From assembly GCF_901447155.2 (NCBI RefSeq), contig NZ_LR588414.1:186001-250000 (forward strand): a stretch of DNA of 64,000 bases, read 5' to 3'. Source of the stretch: Peptoniphilus catoniae (GTDB lineage Bacteria > Bacillota > Clostridia > Tissierellales > Peptoniphilaceae). Under the pieces are notes generated by a model. It made no database searches. It was not told the DNA's origin and saw nothing but the letters and a program-made list of their open reading frames with translations. The position numbers and the translations under genes were made by a program. Shown one piece after another: positions 53,974-63,160 of this stretch; position 1 is the first letter of the stretch, and the number at the start of each line of letters is the position of its first letter.

Positions 53974-54459
53974 ATGAAATTTAGAAAAGCAAGTGAAAAA
54001 GATAAAGACTCAATTAATGCATTATACCTTGACGGATCAAAGAGCCTTGAGAGACTTGGTGTCAATCAATGGCAAAATGATGAGCTTCCAAAGGTTGAGG
54101 ATATTTCAAAAATTTATCTTATAGAAGATAATAAGGAAGTAGTAGCTACGGCTCTTCTTATAGACTATGATAAGGACTATGATAAAATTTACGAGGGTAG
54201 TTGGATTTCTTCAGGAAAATATTTTGCAGTCCATAGATTTGTTACAAGTTCTCTACACAGACAAAAAGGACTGGCCTCCTATCTTTTAGAGGAAATTGAA
54301 AAAATTGCCCTTAAAGATTCTGTTAAAAGCATAAGAATCGACACTCACGAGGACAATATTCCTATGCAAAAATTTCTTTTAAAAAGTGGCTTTATAAAAT
54401 GCGGAATAGTTTACTTAAGGAAAAGTGGAAAGCGTATAGCTTTTGAAAAAGAATTGTAA
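53974..54459 (+). CDS. GNAT-family acetyltransferase
   Basis: 161 residues from ATG 53974 (AAGGTG just upstream; the GTG six bases earlier lies in that site). GNAT fold with the acetyl-CoA loop VHRFVTSSLHRQKGLASYLLEEI and the strand-helix NIPMQKFLLKSGFIKCGIVY. Substrate unknown. Probably co-transcribed with the acetamidase. Confidence 0.88.
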   Translation: MKFRKASEKDKDSINALYLDGSKSLERLGVNQWQNDELPKVEDISKIYLIEDNKEVVATALLIDYDKDYDKIYEGSWISSGKYFAVHRFVTSSLHRQKGLASYLLEEIEKIALKDSVKSIRIDTHEDNIPMQKFLLKSGFIKCGIVYLRKSGKRIAFEKEL

Positions 54460-54461
54460 TG

Positions 54462-54492
54462 GCCCGAGAATTTCTCGGGTTATTTTATTTTT
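54462..54492 (+). terminator. Terminator of the acetamidase-GNAT unit
   Basis: CCCGAGA/TCTCGGG stem, three-base loop, TTATTTTATTTTT tail. Confidence 0.88.
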
Positions 54493-54683
54493 GACCTTAG
54501 TCAGTTGAGTAGGGAAGATTTGAAAAATAAAAGTAAGTACCTTGGAATGAGGGTTTGATAATGAAACAACTATAAAAAAAGAATATATTAAAAAGTTTTG
54601 GGTATTAATAGTTAAACGGAAGGGCTTAATATACTTTTGCTAAAAGGAAAGTAATTTGTTTTATAGCTATAAAGGAGGAAAGC

Positions 54684-55649
54684 ATGAAATTTAAAAAAGT
54701 TGTACTTTTAGGCGGAGGCGTCCTTGGCACGCAAATCGCCCTTATGTCTGCTTACACCGGTCATGACACTACTATTTGGTTAAGGAGTGAAGGCTCTATC
54801 GGTAGAACTGAACCGAAAATCCAATACTACACCAAAAGCATTCTTGACGCCTTGGAAGAAGCAAAGAAATTTGTAGGTAATCCCTTGGGAGCTTACGTTT
54901 ACCCTAAAGCTTTAATTAGCGATTGGAAGGGTATTACCGTAGAAAAAATTGATGAGCTTATAAGAGAAGGCGAGAAAAACATGAAAGAGAATCTGCATCT
55001 AGAGTTAGATAAAGAAAAAGCTCTAAAGAATGCGGATATTGCCATTGAAGCCATGGCGGAAAATACTGAAGAAAAAATCGAATTTTACAAAAATATTAGT
55101 GAAATTCTTGAGGACAAGACTATTCTTTGTACCAACTCTTCTACACTATTGCCCTCCACCTTTGCACAATATACAGGTCGTCCGGAAAAATACATGGCAC
55201 TTCACTTTGCCAATTCCATATGGAGTCATAACACGGCGGAATGTATGGGACATGAAGGAACAGATCCCGAAATTTATAAAGAAGTGGTTGAATTTGCAAA
55301 AGAGATAAACATGGTGCCTATTGAGCTTCATAAAGAGCAGCCTGGCTATGTTTTAAACTCATTGCTTGTACCTCTTCTAGATGCCGGACAAAGTCTTTGG
55401 GCGAGAGGTATAGCAGATCCAGAAACCATAGACAATGCTTGGCGCATAGGAACCGGTGCACCTGTGGGTCCCTTCCAAATGATGGACGTAATTGGTCTAA
55501 AAACTGTAAGTAATGTATTAAAAATGAAACCCGATGCAAAAGATCCCGAATCAATAACCTGTCGACTAATCAAAATGATTGACGAAAAAATCGATAAAGG
55601 TGAGTTGGGTATTGTTTCCGGCAAGGGATTCTATAGCTACACTAAATAA
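54684..55649 (+). CDS. 3-hydroxyacyl-CoA dehydrogenase
   Basis: 321 residues, longer than usual Hbd (about 280) through an insert at 35-80. NAD-binding VLLGGGVLGTQIALMSAYTGHD, catalytic region LHFANSIWSHNTAECMGHEGTD (His-Asn), then EQPGYVLNSLLVPLLDAG and GAPVGPFQMMDVIGL. The ANxIW..NTAE.MGH pattern is that of the 3-hydroxyacyl-CoA dehydrogenases found in lactobacilli and relatives, not the classical clostridial Hbd. Richer in G+C at third positions than its neighbours, so it may be acquired. It could supply the second step of butyrate formation. AAAGGAGG precedes the ATG; monocistronic. Confidence 0.88.
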   Translation: MKFKKVVLLGGGVLGTQIALMSAYTGHDTTIWLRSEGSIGRTEPKIQYYTKSILDALEEAKKFVGNPLGAYVYPKALISDWKGITVEKIDELIREGEKNMKENLHLELDKEKALKNADIAIEAMAENTEEKIEFYKNISEILEDKTILCTNSSTLLPSTFAQYTGRPEKYMALHFANSIWSHNTAECMGHEGTDPEIYKEVVEFAKEINMVPIELHKEQPGYVLNSLLVPLLDAGQSLWARGIADPETIDNAWRIGTGAPVGPFQMMDVIGLKTVSNVLKMKPDAKDPESITCRLIKMIDEKIDKGELGIVSGKGFYSYTK

Positions 55650-55659
55650 AAAGAAATTG

Positions 55660-55692
55660 AAATCCACGACGGGAAACCTTCGTGGATTTTTT
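55660..55692 (+). terminator. Terminator of the 3-hydroxyacyl-CoA dehydrogenase gene
   Basis: AATCCACGA/TCGTGGATT stem, 10-base loop, T run. Confidence 0.9.
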
Positions 55693-55771
55693 ATTAGAGA
55701 GAATTATTTAAAAAAAGCTATCAAAAGAATTGCCTATGTTGGAATAAACAAATTGCTATACTTGCAGATGT

Positions 55772-57586
55772 TTATTTAACCTGTGATATTTCTTCAAGAA
55801 AGCTGCTCATAGCTACAGATTTTGAATTAAAGGTTTTAGGATAGAGTAAATAAAGGTGATTTTTTGCTCTTGTCATTGCGACATAAAATAGTCTTCTATC
55901 CTCTTCAAGGGTTTCTACATTGTCTGAGATTGAAGGCAAAATACCCTCTACCATATCAAGAACATACACACAGTCATATTCAAGTCCCTTAGCTGAATGA
56001 ATAGTTGAAAGACTTATATTTGAGTCTTGAAAAGATTTTGTTTTTATTAGATAGTCTAAATATTTAAGTCGACCTATGAAATCATCCAAAGTCCTTTCTG
56101 ACTTAGCTATGTAGCTAAGGTGTATGTAGAACTCTTTTAAGCTTTCATAATTGTATCCAAACTTTTCTGACATATCCCTTAAATAAAAATCATAACCCAG
56201 TTCATTAATCACATAGTTAATTTGGTCTGATATATTTAAGGCTTTTAAAATTTTAAAATCCTTACGAAGCTTTAAAATGTTTTCCTTGTAGTAATTGGGT
56301 AGGTTTGGGTAATTAACCAAAGATATAAATAGATCTCCCCTTAAATTATTTTTAAGGTATTTTAAATGAGCTTTTGAAATATAACCCTTTACCTTGTAGT
56401 ATATTCTTGAAAAGGTATCTATATCTGTAGTATTATTGGAAAATTTGATTATATCTAAAATATCTTTAACTATAAAATGATTTAAGATTTTAACTCCTGA
56501 TCCCTTAAGATTAAATTCAACATTTCTTCTTTCCAGGTACTCCATAAGACCTAGACTGCTTAGATTATTCCTGTATAAAATTCCATGACTTTTATCAGGA
56601 TATTTTTTTATATTTTCGTAGATAAATCTATATTGATCTCTTATTCTTTCAACTTTAACAATATTTACCGGGTCGATGTAATCATTAAGAGTGGAGATTT
56701 TTTTGTTAAATCGATTTGTATTCTTTTTTATAAATAATTTTGATGTATTAACTATATTCTTAGATGATCTGAAATTATTTTCAAGATAGTAGAATTTTAA
56801 ATTTTTATATATTTCTTTAAGCTTTAAAAGGTAGTCAGGACTTGCCCCTCTGAAACCGTAAATTGATTGATCATCATCTGCAACTATAAGTAGATTGTTT
56901 TTAGGAGAAGCAAGAAGCTTTATAACTTCAAATTGTGCTATGGATGTGTCCTGTCCTTCGTCAAGTTGTAAATAGTCATAGGCTGATCTTTTTTTATTAA
57001 GTATGTAATTTTCTTTTTTTAAGATTTCAAGGCTAAGAAGAATCATATCATCAAAGTCTATAAGACCTTTGGATTTTTTATAGTATTCGTAATTTAAGTA
57101 TATTTGCATAAAATTGGGTATATTTGTCTTTTCATCTTGAGGATTTTTCATTGAATTTTTAAAGTAAGATATTTTGTTTAAAATTTCTTCAATATTTTCT
57201 TCAGATAGGTACTTTCTATTAAGGGAGTAATAAATATCGCTGATTATTTTAAATTTAGAGCTACTCCCGGATTCAATGAGAGTATATTTTTTTCCTCTAA
57301 GGCGAGCATAATCTAAAACTATTCCGTAGCAAAGAGCATGAATTGTTGAAAAAACAGGTTTATTAAAGTTATCCTTATATATGTGTTGAAATCTTCTGTT
57401 TATATCTAAGCTTGCAGCCTTGGAAAAGGTAATTGTAAGTATTCTTTTAGGGTCTGTGCCTGACTTAATAAGCTTTAAGGTTCTATAAAGAAGTATTGAA
57501 GTCTTGCCGGCTCCCGGAACTGCAAGTATAAGAGCGGGACCCTGATCATGATCTATGGCTTTAAGTTGTTGTTTCGATAAATTCAT
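55772..57586 (-). CDS. UvrD/Rep-like superfamily 1 helicase
   Basis: 604 residues. Helicase motifs in order: Q-motif LSKQQLKAIDHDQGPALILAVPGAGKTS (Walker A), DFDDMI, motif II LQLDEGQDTS, ADDDQSIYGFRGA (III), NFRSS (IV), STIHSAKGLEYDCVYV (V) and LFYVAMTRAKNHLYLL (VI). Shorter than PcrA/UvrD (about 720-740) and without their long C-terminal tail, so it belongs to a shorter UvrD-like group; a housekeeping PcrA is expected elsewhere. GGGAGG precedes the ATG. No terminator seen after the stop. Confidence 0.92.
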   Translation of the reverse strand: MNLSKQQLKAIDHDQGPALILAVPGAGKTSILLYRTLKLIKSGTDPKRILTITFSKAASLDINRRFQHIYKDNFNKPVFSTIHALCYGIVLDYARLRGKKYTLIESGSSSKFKIISDIYYSLNRKYLSEENIEEILNKISYFKNSMKNPQDEKTNIPNFMQIYLNYEYYKKSKGLIDFDDMILLSLEILKKENYILNKKRSAYDYLQLDEGQDTSIAQFEVIKLLASPKNNLLIVADDDQSIYGFRGASPDYLLKLKEIYKNLKFYYLENNFRSSKNIVNTSKLFIKKNTNRFNKKISTLNDYIDPVNIVKVERIRDQYRFIYENIKKYPDKSHGILYRNNLSSLGLMEYLERRNVEFNLKGSGVKILNHFIVKDILDIIKFSNNTTDIDTFSRIYYKVKGYISKAHLKYLKNNLRGDLFISLVNYPNLPNYYKENILKLRKDFKILKALNISDQINYVINELGYDFYLRDMSEKFGYNYESLKEFYIHLSYIAKSERTLDDFIGRLKYLDYLIKTKSFQDSNISLSTIHSAKGLEYDCVYVLDMVEGILPSISDNVETLEEDRRLFYVAMTRAKNHLYLLYPKTFNSKSVAMSSFLEEISQVK

Positions 57587-57704
57587 AGTTGCCTCCCAAT
57601 AAGAGTTTAATTTGAAGGGAAGAATTTTTCAAATGAAATAAATTTATTTGGAATAAATACTTTAATTAAAGAACACATTACTATATAATAGAAACGAGGT
57701 GTTT

Positions 57705-58277
57705 ATGAAGAATCCGTTTAAGTCATTTGACAATTTTTTTATAAATCTTATAAATAGAAAGATGAATAATAAGTTTTTTAACTTTATGTTTTATTATATA
57801 ACACATTTGGGCGGTTTGGTTTTTTTAAGTCTGTTGACCTTGAGTCTTCTGTTTATTAAAGGACAGCCGAGAAAGTTAGGACTTGAAATTTTGCTAGGCC
57901 AAGTGCTTACATCCGCTATAGTCCAAATTTTAAAAAGAATTTTTTTAAGAAACAGACCTTACTGGATATTGGATAATTTAAACACATATGGAATAGATTT
58001 AAGTGACTATTCATTTCCGTCGGGCCATTCAGCCGCAAGCTTTTCTGTTGCCACAATAGTGGCATGTAATTACTCTAATCTTGCCCTTATAGTTTTTATT
58101 CTGGCAGGACTTGTAGCTATATCAAGAATATACTTGGCGGTTCACTATCCTACCGATGTTTTGGCCGGGATAATTATAGGAGTAGCTTCCAGCTTGGCGG
58201 TTCATTATTTTATTTTTTCAGCACTATATGTATATCTTGAAAACAAATTTACTTGGGAGGGTAACTATACATGTTAA
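57705..58277 (+). CDS. PAP2-family membrane phosphatase
   Basis: 190 residues from ATG 57705 (a GTG six bases earlier lies in the ribosome site). Six membrane helices with the three acid-phosphatase motifs: KRIFLRNRP, PSGHSAA and SRIYLAVHYPTDVLAG. Probably dephosphorylates undecaprenyl pyrophosphate or another lipid phosphate at the outer face. Overlaps the nitroreductase gene by seven bases. Confidence 0.93.
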   Translation: MKNPFKSFDNFFINLINRKMNNKFFNFMFYYITHLGGLVFLSLLTLSLLFIKGQPRKLGLEILLGQVLTSAIVQILKRIFLRNRPYWILDNLNTYGIDLSDYSFPSGHSAASFSVATIVACNYSNLALIVFILAGLVAISRIYLAVHYPTDVLAGIIIGVASSLAVHYFIFSALYVYLENKFTWEGNYTC

Positions 58278-59074
58278 TGATGGATTTTTTACAAAAAAGA
58301 AAGTCAGTTAGAAATTTTAAATCAGCAGGTGTTCCTAAGGAAGAACTTGAAAAAATCAGAACCCATTGCAAAGAACTTGAAAAGGAGATTGGAGACGTAA
58401 AATTTATAATTGTAGAGAATGGGGAAATTGTCCAAAAGGCCCTCAAAGGTAAAGCAGGCTACTCAGGTGTTATGATTGATGCACCTCACTATTTAGGTCT
58501 TGGAATAGATAAAGATGACAACAGAACTATGCTTGCTATTGGTTATATAATTGAAAAAATTAATACCATGATAGTTGAAGAAGGTTATGATACTTGTTGG
58601 ATTACAATAGATAGAGTAGATGAAAATACAAGAAAGGATGTTTTTGGAGAAATAGGTTCAAGTCTTAAATATCTTATAGCAATAGGTCAAGGCAAGGAAA
58701 AGAAGTTTTTTGAAATAGAAAAGGCTAGTGTTAGATATCCTCTAAATGAAATCGTATATAAGGATGACTTATCCAACCCTGTTACTATTGATTACTTGGA
58801 AGAAAGAGGACTTTTAGACATCTTATATTCAATAAGATATGCACCTTCACATAAAAATTTACAACCTTGGAGATTTGTAATATCAGGTAGCGATGTAGTT
58901 TTATACATGAAAAAATCAAGTGAAGATTTTGAAAATAAAAGATCTCTTGTGGATATGGGAGTAGTTATGATGTACTTTGAAGAAATGGCAAAAAGCTACA
59001 ACATTAACAACAAGTGGGAAGTAGTTATGGAAGATGAAGGAGAATACCTAAAAATCGGAAAATTTACAATGTAA
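58271..59074 (+). CDS. Nitroreductase-family FMN protein
   Basis: 267 residues. Residues 5-16 (FLQKRKSVRNFK) and about 190-215 (DILYSIRYAPSHKNLQPWRFVIS) are nitroreductase FMN-binding motifs, though the first is followed by an unusual segment and the APSHKNLQPW motif sits far downstream rather than near residue 40, so the domain is permuted or of the two-lobe type found in clostridia. Likely an NAD(P)H-dependent flavin reductase; substrate unknown. Translationally coupled to the PAP2 gene; GGGAGGG serves the start. Confidence 0.82.
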   Translation: MLMMDFLQKRKSVRNFKSAGVPKEELEKIRTHCKELEKEIGDVKFIIVENGEIVQKALKGKAGYSGVMIDAPHYLGLGIDKDDNRTMLAIGYIIEKINTMIVEEGYDTCWITIDRVDENTRKDVFGEIGSSLKYLIAIGQGKEKKFFEIEKASVRYPLNEIVYKDDLSNPVTIDYLEERGLLDILYSIRYAPSHKNLQPWRFVISGSDVVLYMKKSSEDFENKRSLVDMGVVMMYFEEMAKSYNINNKWEVVMEDEGEYLKIGKFTM

Positions 59075-59077
59075 AAA

Positions 59078-59113
59078 GAGAACCCTCTCTCAATGAGAGG
59101 GTTTATTTTTTTC
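59078..59113. terminator. Terminator shared by the nitroreductase and LysR genes
   Basis: AACCCTCTC/GAGAGGGTT stem, five-base loop, T run; the last codons of the LysR gene lie in its right arm. Confidence 0.88.
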
Positions 59114-60085
59114 TATTGAAAAATAATTTTCAATATCCATATAGGTTTGTTTTATTTCATACTCAAGGATTTCTATAAACTTATTAATATATTCAGGTGG
59201 ATTAAAGTATTTATGCTTAACAAATTCTATACTTAAGCTGTCCTCTAAACCGTAAATTCTAAAAGCTAAAAGTTTTTCCTTTTCAGATAGGCAGCATTTG
59301 TTTCTTTCAATTACTCTTGAAAGAATAAGGGTAGGCGAAAAAGTCGCAGCAAACTCTTTGCTGCATATATCAAATTGAGTATCATAGTCGCTTATAAATA
59401 TTGTGCTATTTAAGTTTATGGATTTTTCATTAAAAAATTCATTTACTCTTGATGTAGTTGTACTTTGACCCAGGCTTAAAATAAATTTAAGTTTACTTAA
59501 ATCCCTTAGATTAATTTTCTTGAGGGGATTTTTTAAATAAGTATCTGCGGAATTTCCAAAAGTTTTTTCTAAAGTATTTTTAGATAATACGACAAAAATA
59601 TTATCGAAGAATACTTTTTTTATATTTAAAAGCTTATTAGCAGGAGTATTGACACCTAAAAACATATCAAGCTCTCCATTTATAATTCTTTCGCTATGTT
59701 TTACAGTATCATCAAGAACAGAAGACACCTTTATATTAGGGTAGATTTCCATATAATTGCTTAGAGTTTCAGGTAAAAGTATTCTGGCTCTTGAAGCGTT
59801 AATGCCGAAGCTGAATTCTCCCCTTGTTTTTTTATTATACTCTTCAATTTTTTTATTTAGATCTTTTTCCATAACCAGGACTTTTTTAGCATAGTCAAGT
59901 AAAAGTTCCCCTTGTCTAGTAAGTTTAAGCTTGGGTTTTCTTTCAAAAAGGCAGGTGTCATAAGTTTCCTCAAGTCTTTTAATATGGTCGCTAAGACCCT
60001 GTTGAGTTATAAAGCACCTTTTGGCAGTTTTAGTAAAGTTCATTTCCTTTGAAGCTTCAATAAAATAAAACAAAGATTTTTCCAT
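59090..60085 (-). CDS. LysR-family transcription regulator
   Basis: 331 residues, a little longer than usual (about 300). N-terminal helix-turn-helix (FYFIEASKEMNFTKTAKRCFITQQGLSDHIKRLE, quoted in pattern) and a substrate-binding-type effector domain (about 90-310). Divergent from the IlvD-type dehydratase gene with 117 bases between, the standard LysR layout, so it very likely controls that cluster. Possible operators lie in the gap. Confidence 0.9.
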   Translation of the reverse strand: MEKSLFYFIEASKEMNFTKTAKRCFITQQGLSDHIKRLEETYDTCLFERKPKLKLTRQGELLLDYAKKVLVMEKDLNKKIEEYNKKTRGEFSFGINASRARILLPETLSNYMEIYPNIKVSSVLDDTVKHSERIINGELDMFLGVNTPANKLLNIKKVFFDNIFVVLSKNTLEKTFGNSADTYLKNPLKKINLRDLSKLKFILSLGQSTTTSRVNEFFNEKSINLNSTIFISDYDTQFDICSKEFAATFSPTLILSRVIERNKCCLSEKEKLLAFRIYGLEDSLSIEFVKHKYFNPPEYINKFIEILEYEIKQTYMDIENYFSIEKNKPSH

Positions 60086-60110
60086 TTAATCACCAAGAAA
60101 AAGATATATC

Positions 60111-60157
60111 ACAAGTTAAAGCTTGTCAAGTACCTTGTCTTTTTCTGTTTTATACAG
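60111..60157. promoter_or_regulatory. Candidate LysR operator region
   Basis: ACAAG-N6-CTTGT (60111-60126), then CAAG-TAC-CTTG overlapping on the right, and CTGT-N5-ACAG (60145-60157), all between the two divergent starts. Spacing and symmetry fit LysR-type sites; which gene's promoter they overlap is not certain. Confidence 0.4.
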
Positions 60158-60202
60158 ATAAAGTATTAATATAAAATATAAATAACAAAGAAAGGAGGAG
60201 CT

Positions 60203-61846
60203 ATGAACAAAGAACAAAATTACGAAGGATATTATTACGGTTTAATGAGCTCACTGGGATTTAGGGAAAAGGATCTTAATAAGCCGGTAATAGGAATAGT
60301 AAACTCTTGGACCGAAGCAAACCCGGGTCATAAACCCTTAAAAGATTTAGCTGCAAGTGTTAAAGAAGGAGTATGGAGCGGTGGAGGTACACCTGTTGAG
60401 TTTAATGTACCAGCTCCATGTGACGGAATGGCACAGCTAAGAGGCATGGACTATGTTCTTATGCAAAGAGATCTTATAGCAACATCAATTGAAGCTATGG
60501 TTAAGGCTCACGGCTTTGACGGTTTAGTATTTTTGTGTTCCTGTGACAAAATAGTTCCGGGAATGCTTATGGCTGCTGCTTCCTTGGATCTTCCCTCTTT
60601 AATGCTTACGGCAGGATCAATGGTACCATATAGCGACGGAAAGAGAAGCTATGTAACTCCGGATTTAAAAGAGTCGATAGGAGCATGGAACAATGGGACT
60701 ATATCAGATGATGATTTTGGCAAGCTAAGAGAAAATATTTGTCATTCTTGTGGTACTTGTTCAATGTACGGGACTGCAAACACTATGGGAGTCTTTGCTG
60801 AAGTACTGGGTCTATGTCCTTTTAACTCCACTACTGAATTATTTTGCTCATCAGCAAAATACAAACAGGCTCGTGATGTAGGAGAAAGAATAATAGAGCT
60901 GGTAAAAAACAAAATTACCGCAAGAAGCTTTATGACAAAAGAAAGTATAGAAAACGGAATAATGCATATTTCAGCAACAGGTGGATCTACAAATGCCGCA
61001 CTACATTGTGTAGCTATAGCGAGAGTGGCAGGTTATGATTTCAACCTTAAAAAATTTGATGAGATTCAATCAAGAGTACCTTTAATTGCCAAGTGGAAAC
61101 CATCTTCATCATATAATCTTTACGATTATCATTTGGCAGGAGGAGTGTTAGCTACCTTAAACTCAATTAAATCTCATTTACACTTAGATGTGCCTATAGC
61201 AATGGGACAAAGCCTTGGAGAAATTTTAGAAAGATTTAATTTTACACCTGACAATGAAAGAATATTCTCAGAGGACAAGGCACTTTTAGAAGATGGTTGT
61301 TTTACAGTTTTATACGGAAACCTTGCACCTAATGGATCAATAATTAAAAAAAGCGGAGTAGATCCTGAAATGTATGTACATAGAGGACCGGCCGTTGTGT
61401 TTGATTCTGAAGAAGAAGTAATGGAATCTCTAAAAAATTCTTCAATAAAGCCGGGAGATGTTTTAGTAGTAAGATATGAGGGGCCGAAAGGTGGTCCGGG
61501 AATGAGAGAAATGTCAATACCGGCAGCAATGTTGGTAGGTATGGGACTTCACAAATCCGTTGCAATGATAACAGACGGAAGATTTTCAGGAGCAAGTAGA
61601 GGACCATGCGTTGGCCATATATCACCTGAAGCCTGGGACGGAGGACCTATAGCTTTAATTAAAAATGGAGACTATATTAATATAGACCTTAATAAAAAAA
61701 CTATAGATGTTGAGCTAAGTGATGAAGAACTTGAAAAAAGAAAAAAAGAAGTAAAAAGACCTGAAAAAGAAATTTCAAAATTACTTAAAAAATATAGAAA
61801 ATTAGTGGGACCGTCAGAAGAAGGCGCCCTATGGTTAAATGATTAA
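60203..61846 (+). CDS. IlvD/Edd-family dehydratase
   Basis: 547 residues of the dihydroxy-acid/sugar-acid dehydratase family. The three Fe-S cysteines are visible: PAPCDGMAQ (about 72), CSCDKIVPG (about 114) and CHSCGTCSMYGTANTM (about 180). ATGGSTNAALH, EGPKGGPGMREMS and TDGRFSGASRGPCVGHISPEAW complete the set. Removes water from a 2,3-dihydroxy acid to give a 2-keto acid. The neighbouring GntP-type permease, DUF6282 hydrolase and LysR regulator make a catabolic role on an imported hydroxy or sugar acid more likely than branched-chain amino-acid synthesis; no ilvB, ilvC or leu genes are near. Confidence 0.88.
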   Translation: MNKEQNYEGYYYGLMSSLGFREKDLNKPVIGIVNSWTEANPGHKPLKDLAASVKEGVWSGGGTPVEFNVPAPCDGMAQLRGMDYVLMQRDLIATSIEAMVKAHGFDGLVFLCSCDKIVPGMLMAAASLDLPSLMLTAGSMVPYSDGKRSYVTPDLKESIGAWNNGTISDDDFGKLRENICHSCGTCSMYGTANTMGVFAEVLGLCPFNSTTELFCSSAKYKQARDVGERIIELVKNKITARSFMTKESIENGIMHISATGGSTNAALHCVAIARVAGYDFNLKKFDEIQSRVPLIAKWKPSSSYNLYDYHLAGGVLATLNSIKSHLHLDVPIAMGQSLGEILERFNFTPDNERIFSEDKALLEDGCFTVLYGNLAPNGSIIKKSGVDPEMYVHRGPAVVFDSEEEVMESLKNSSIKPGDVLVVRYEGPKGGPGMREMSIPAAMLVGMGLHKSVAMITDGRFSGASRGPCVGHISPEAWDGGPIALIKNGDYINIDLNKKTIDVELSDEELEKRKKEVKRPEKEISKLLKKYRKLVGPSEEGALWLND

Positions 61847-61858
61847 AGGAGGAATAAT

Positions 61859-63151
61859 ATGATAATAATAATACCTATTATGATAGTTATTTTTAGTCTA
61901 TTAGCATACAAAAAATGGAATCCAATTTTATTGGCTCCATTTGTTGCGGTAATAACTTGCTTAATTGGAAACATACCAGTTTTAGAAACTATGTTGGATG
62001 TATATATGCCAAGTGTAGCATCATTTATTTCGACTAATTTCTTTATATTTTTTTTAGGAGCATTATTTGGAAGTGTTATGGAGCTTTCGGGAGCTGCACA
62101 GGCGATAGCATTATATCTGTCTAAGATTACCAAAGGTAAGTATATCATACCTTTGATAATGACAATATCTGGAATACTTGCGTATGGAGGAGTAATAGGG
62201 TTTGTAGTATATTTTTCTGTTTATCCAATATCACTTTATTTATGTAAAAATAATAATATTTCCAGAGCTCTTATACCAGGAGCAATAAGTGCAGGATGTT
62301 GGACCTGGGCAATGTCGATGCCTGGTGCTCCTTCTATTCCAAATGTGTTACCTACAAAGTATTTGGGAACCTCTCCTATGTCGGATGCATTGCCGGGATT
62401 TTTATTTTCTGGAGTTTTATTATATATAATGTGCTTTGTTTACTTAGAGTGGCAAACAAAAAAATATAGAGATAAAAGTATGGGATTTGTGGATGATGAA
62501 CATACAAAAACCGTTATAAATTCTACTAGTTTAAATTCCGAATTTCTACCAAATATTTTTGCATCATTTTTGCCGCTTGTAATATTATTAGTTATGTTTA
62601 ATATCTTAAAAATTAAGATAGAGTATGCACTTTTAGCAGGGGTTTTATCTGGATTGTTACTTTTTTTCAAAAGAAGCAATCCTTCTGAATGGTTAGAAAA
62701 ATTAAACGAAGGAGCAAAAAACTCTGCAATTACAATAATGAATACCTCCATGGTTATAGGATTTGCTGGAGTTATTAAAGAAACGGATGCCTTTGCAAAT
62801 TTGATAGACGGTTTAAGTAATTTATCACTTCCCCCATTAATATTTGTTGCGGTAACGGTTTCCTTATCAGCCGCAGCTGCAGCTTCTGCATCTGGAGGAA
62901 TAGGAGTTGCATTAACAACTTTTGGAGATATGTATTCTAAAATGGGTATCGCCCCTGAAATAGTTCACAGAATTAGTACAGTTGCATGTGGAACGCTTGA
63001 TTCATTGCCACATACTGGGGGACAAGTATCTTTGTTAAATATAACGCACCAAACTCATAAAGAAGCCTATATACACATGTTTGTTACATGCACATTGTTT
63101 CCTATAGTTTCAGTAGTTTGCATCATACTATGGCATACTATTTTAGGTTAG
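61859..63151 (+). CDS. GntP-family carboxylate/sugar-acid permease
   Basis: 430 residues with about 11-12 membrane helices. GntP-family features: two related halves, SGILAYGGVIGFVVYFSVYPI, AAAAASASGGIGVALT and the C-terminal HTGGQVSLLNITHQTHKEAY. Relatives carry gluconate, 3-hydroxybutyrate or other hydroxy acids with protons. Starts 12 bases behind the dehydratase (AAAGGAGG); the DUF6282 gene follows after nine bases. The substrate should be that of the dehydratase. Confidence 0.88.
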   Translation: MIIIIPIMIVIFSLLAYKKWNPILLAPFVAVITCLIGNIPVLETMLDVYMPSVASFISTNFFIFFLGALFGSVMELSGAAQAIALYLSKITKGKYIIPLIMTISGILAYGGVIGFVVYFSVYPISLYLCKNNNISRALIPGAISAGCWTWAMSMPGAPSIPNVLPTKYLGTSPMSDALPGFLFSGVLLYIMCFVYLEWQTKKYRDKSMGFVDDEHTKTVINSTSLNSEFLPNIFASFLPLVILLVMFNILKIKIEYALLAGVLSGLLLFFKRSNPSEWLEKLNEGAKNSAITIMNTSMVIGFAGVIKETDAFANLIDGLSNLSLPPLIFVAVTVSLSAAAAASASGGIGVALTTFGDMYSKMGIAPEIVHRISTVACGTLDSLPHTGGQVSLLNITHQTHKEAYIHMFVTCTLFPIVSVVCIILWHTILG

Positions 63152-63160
63152 GAGGATATT

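Noticed and set aside
55579-55779. 66-codon frame overlapping the end of the 3-hydroxyacyl-CoA dehydrogenase gene and its terminator
   Set aside because: Runs through the terminator hairpin and has no ribosome site.
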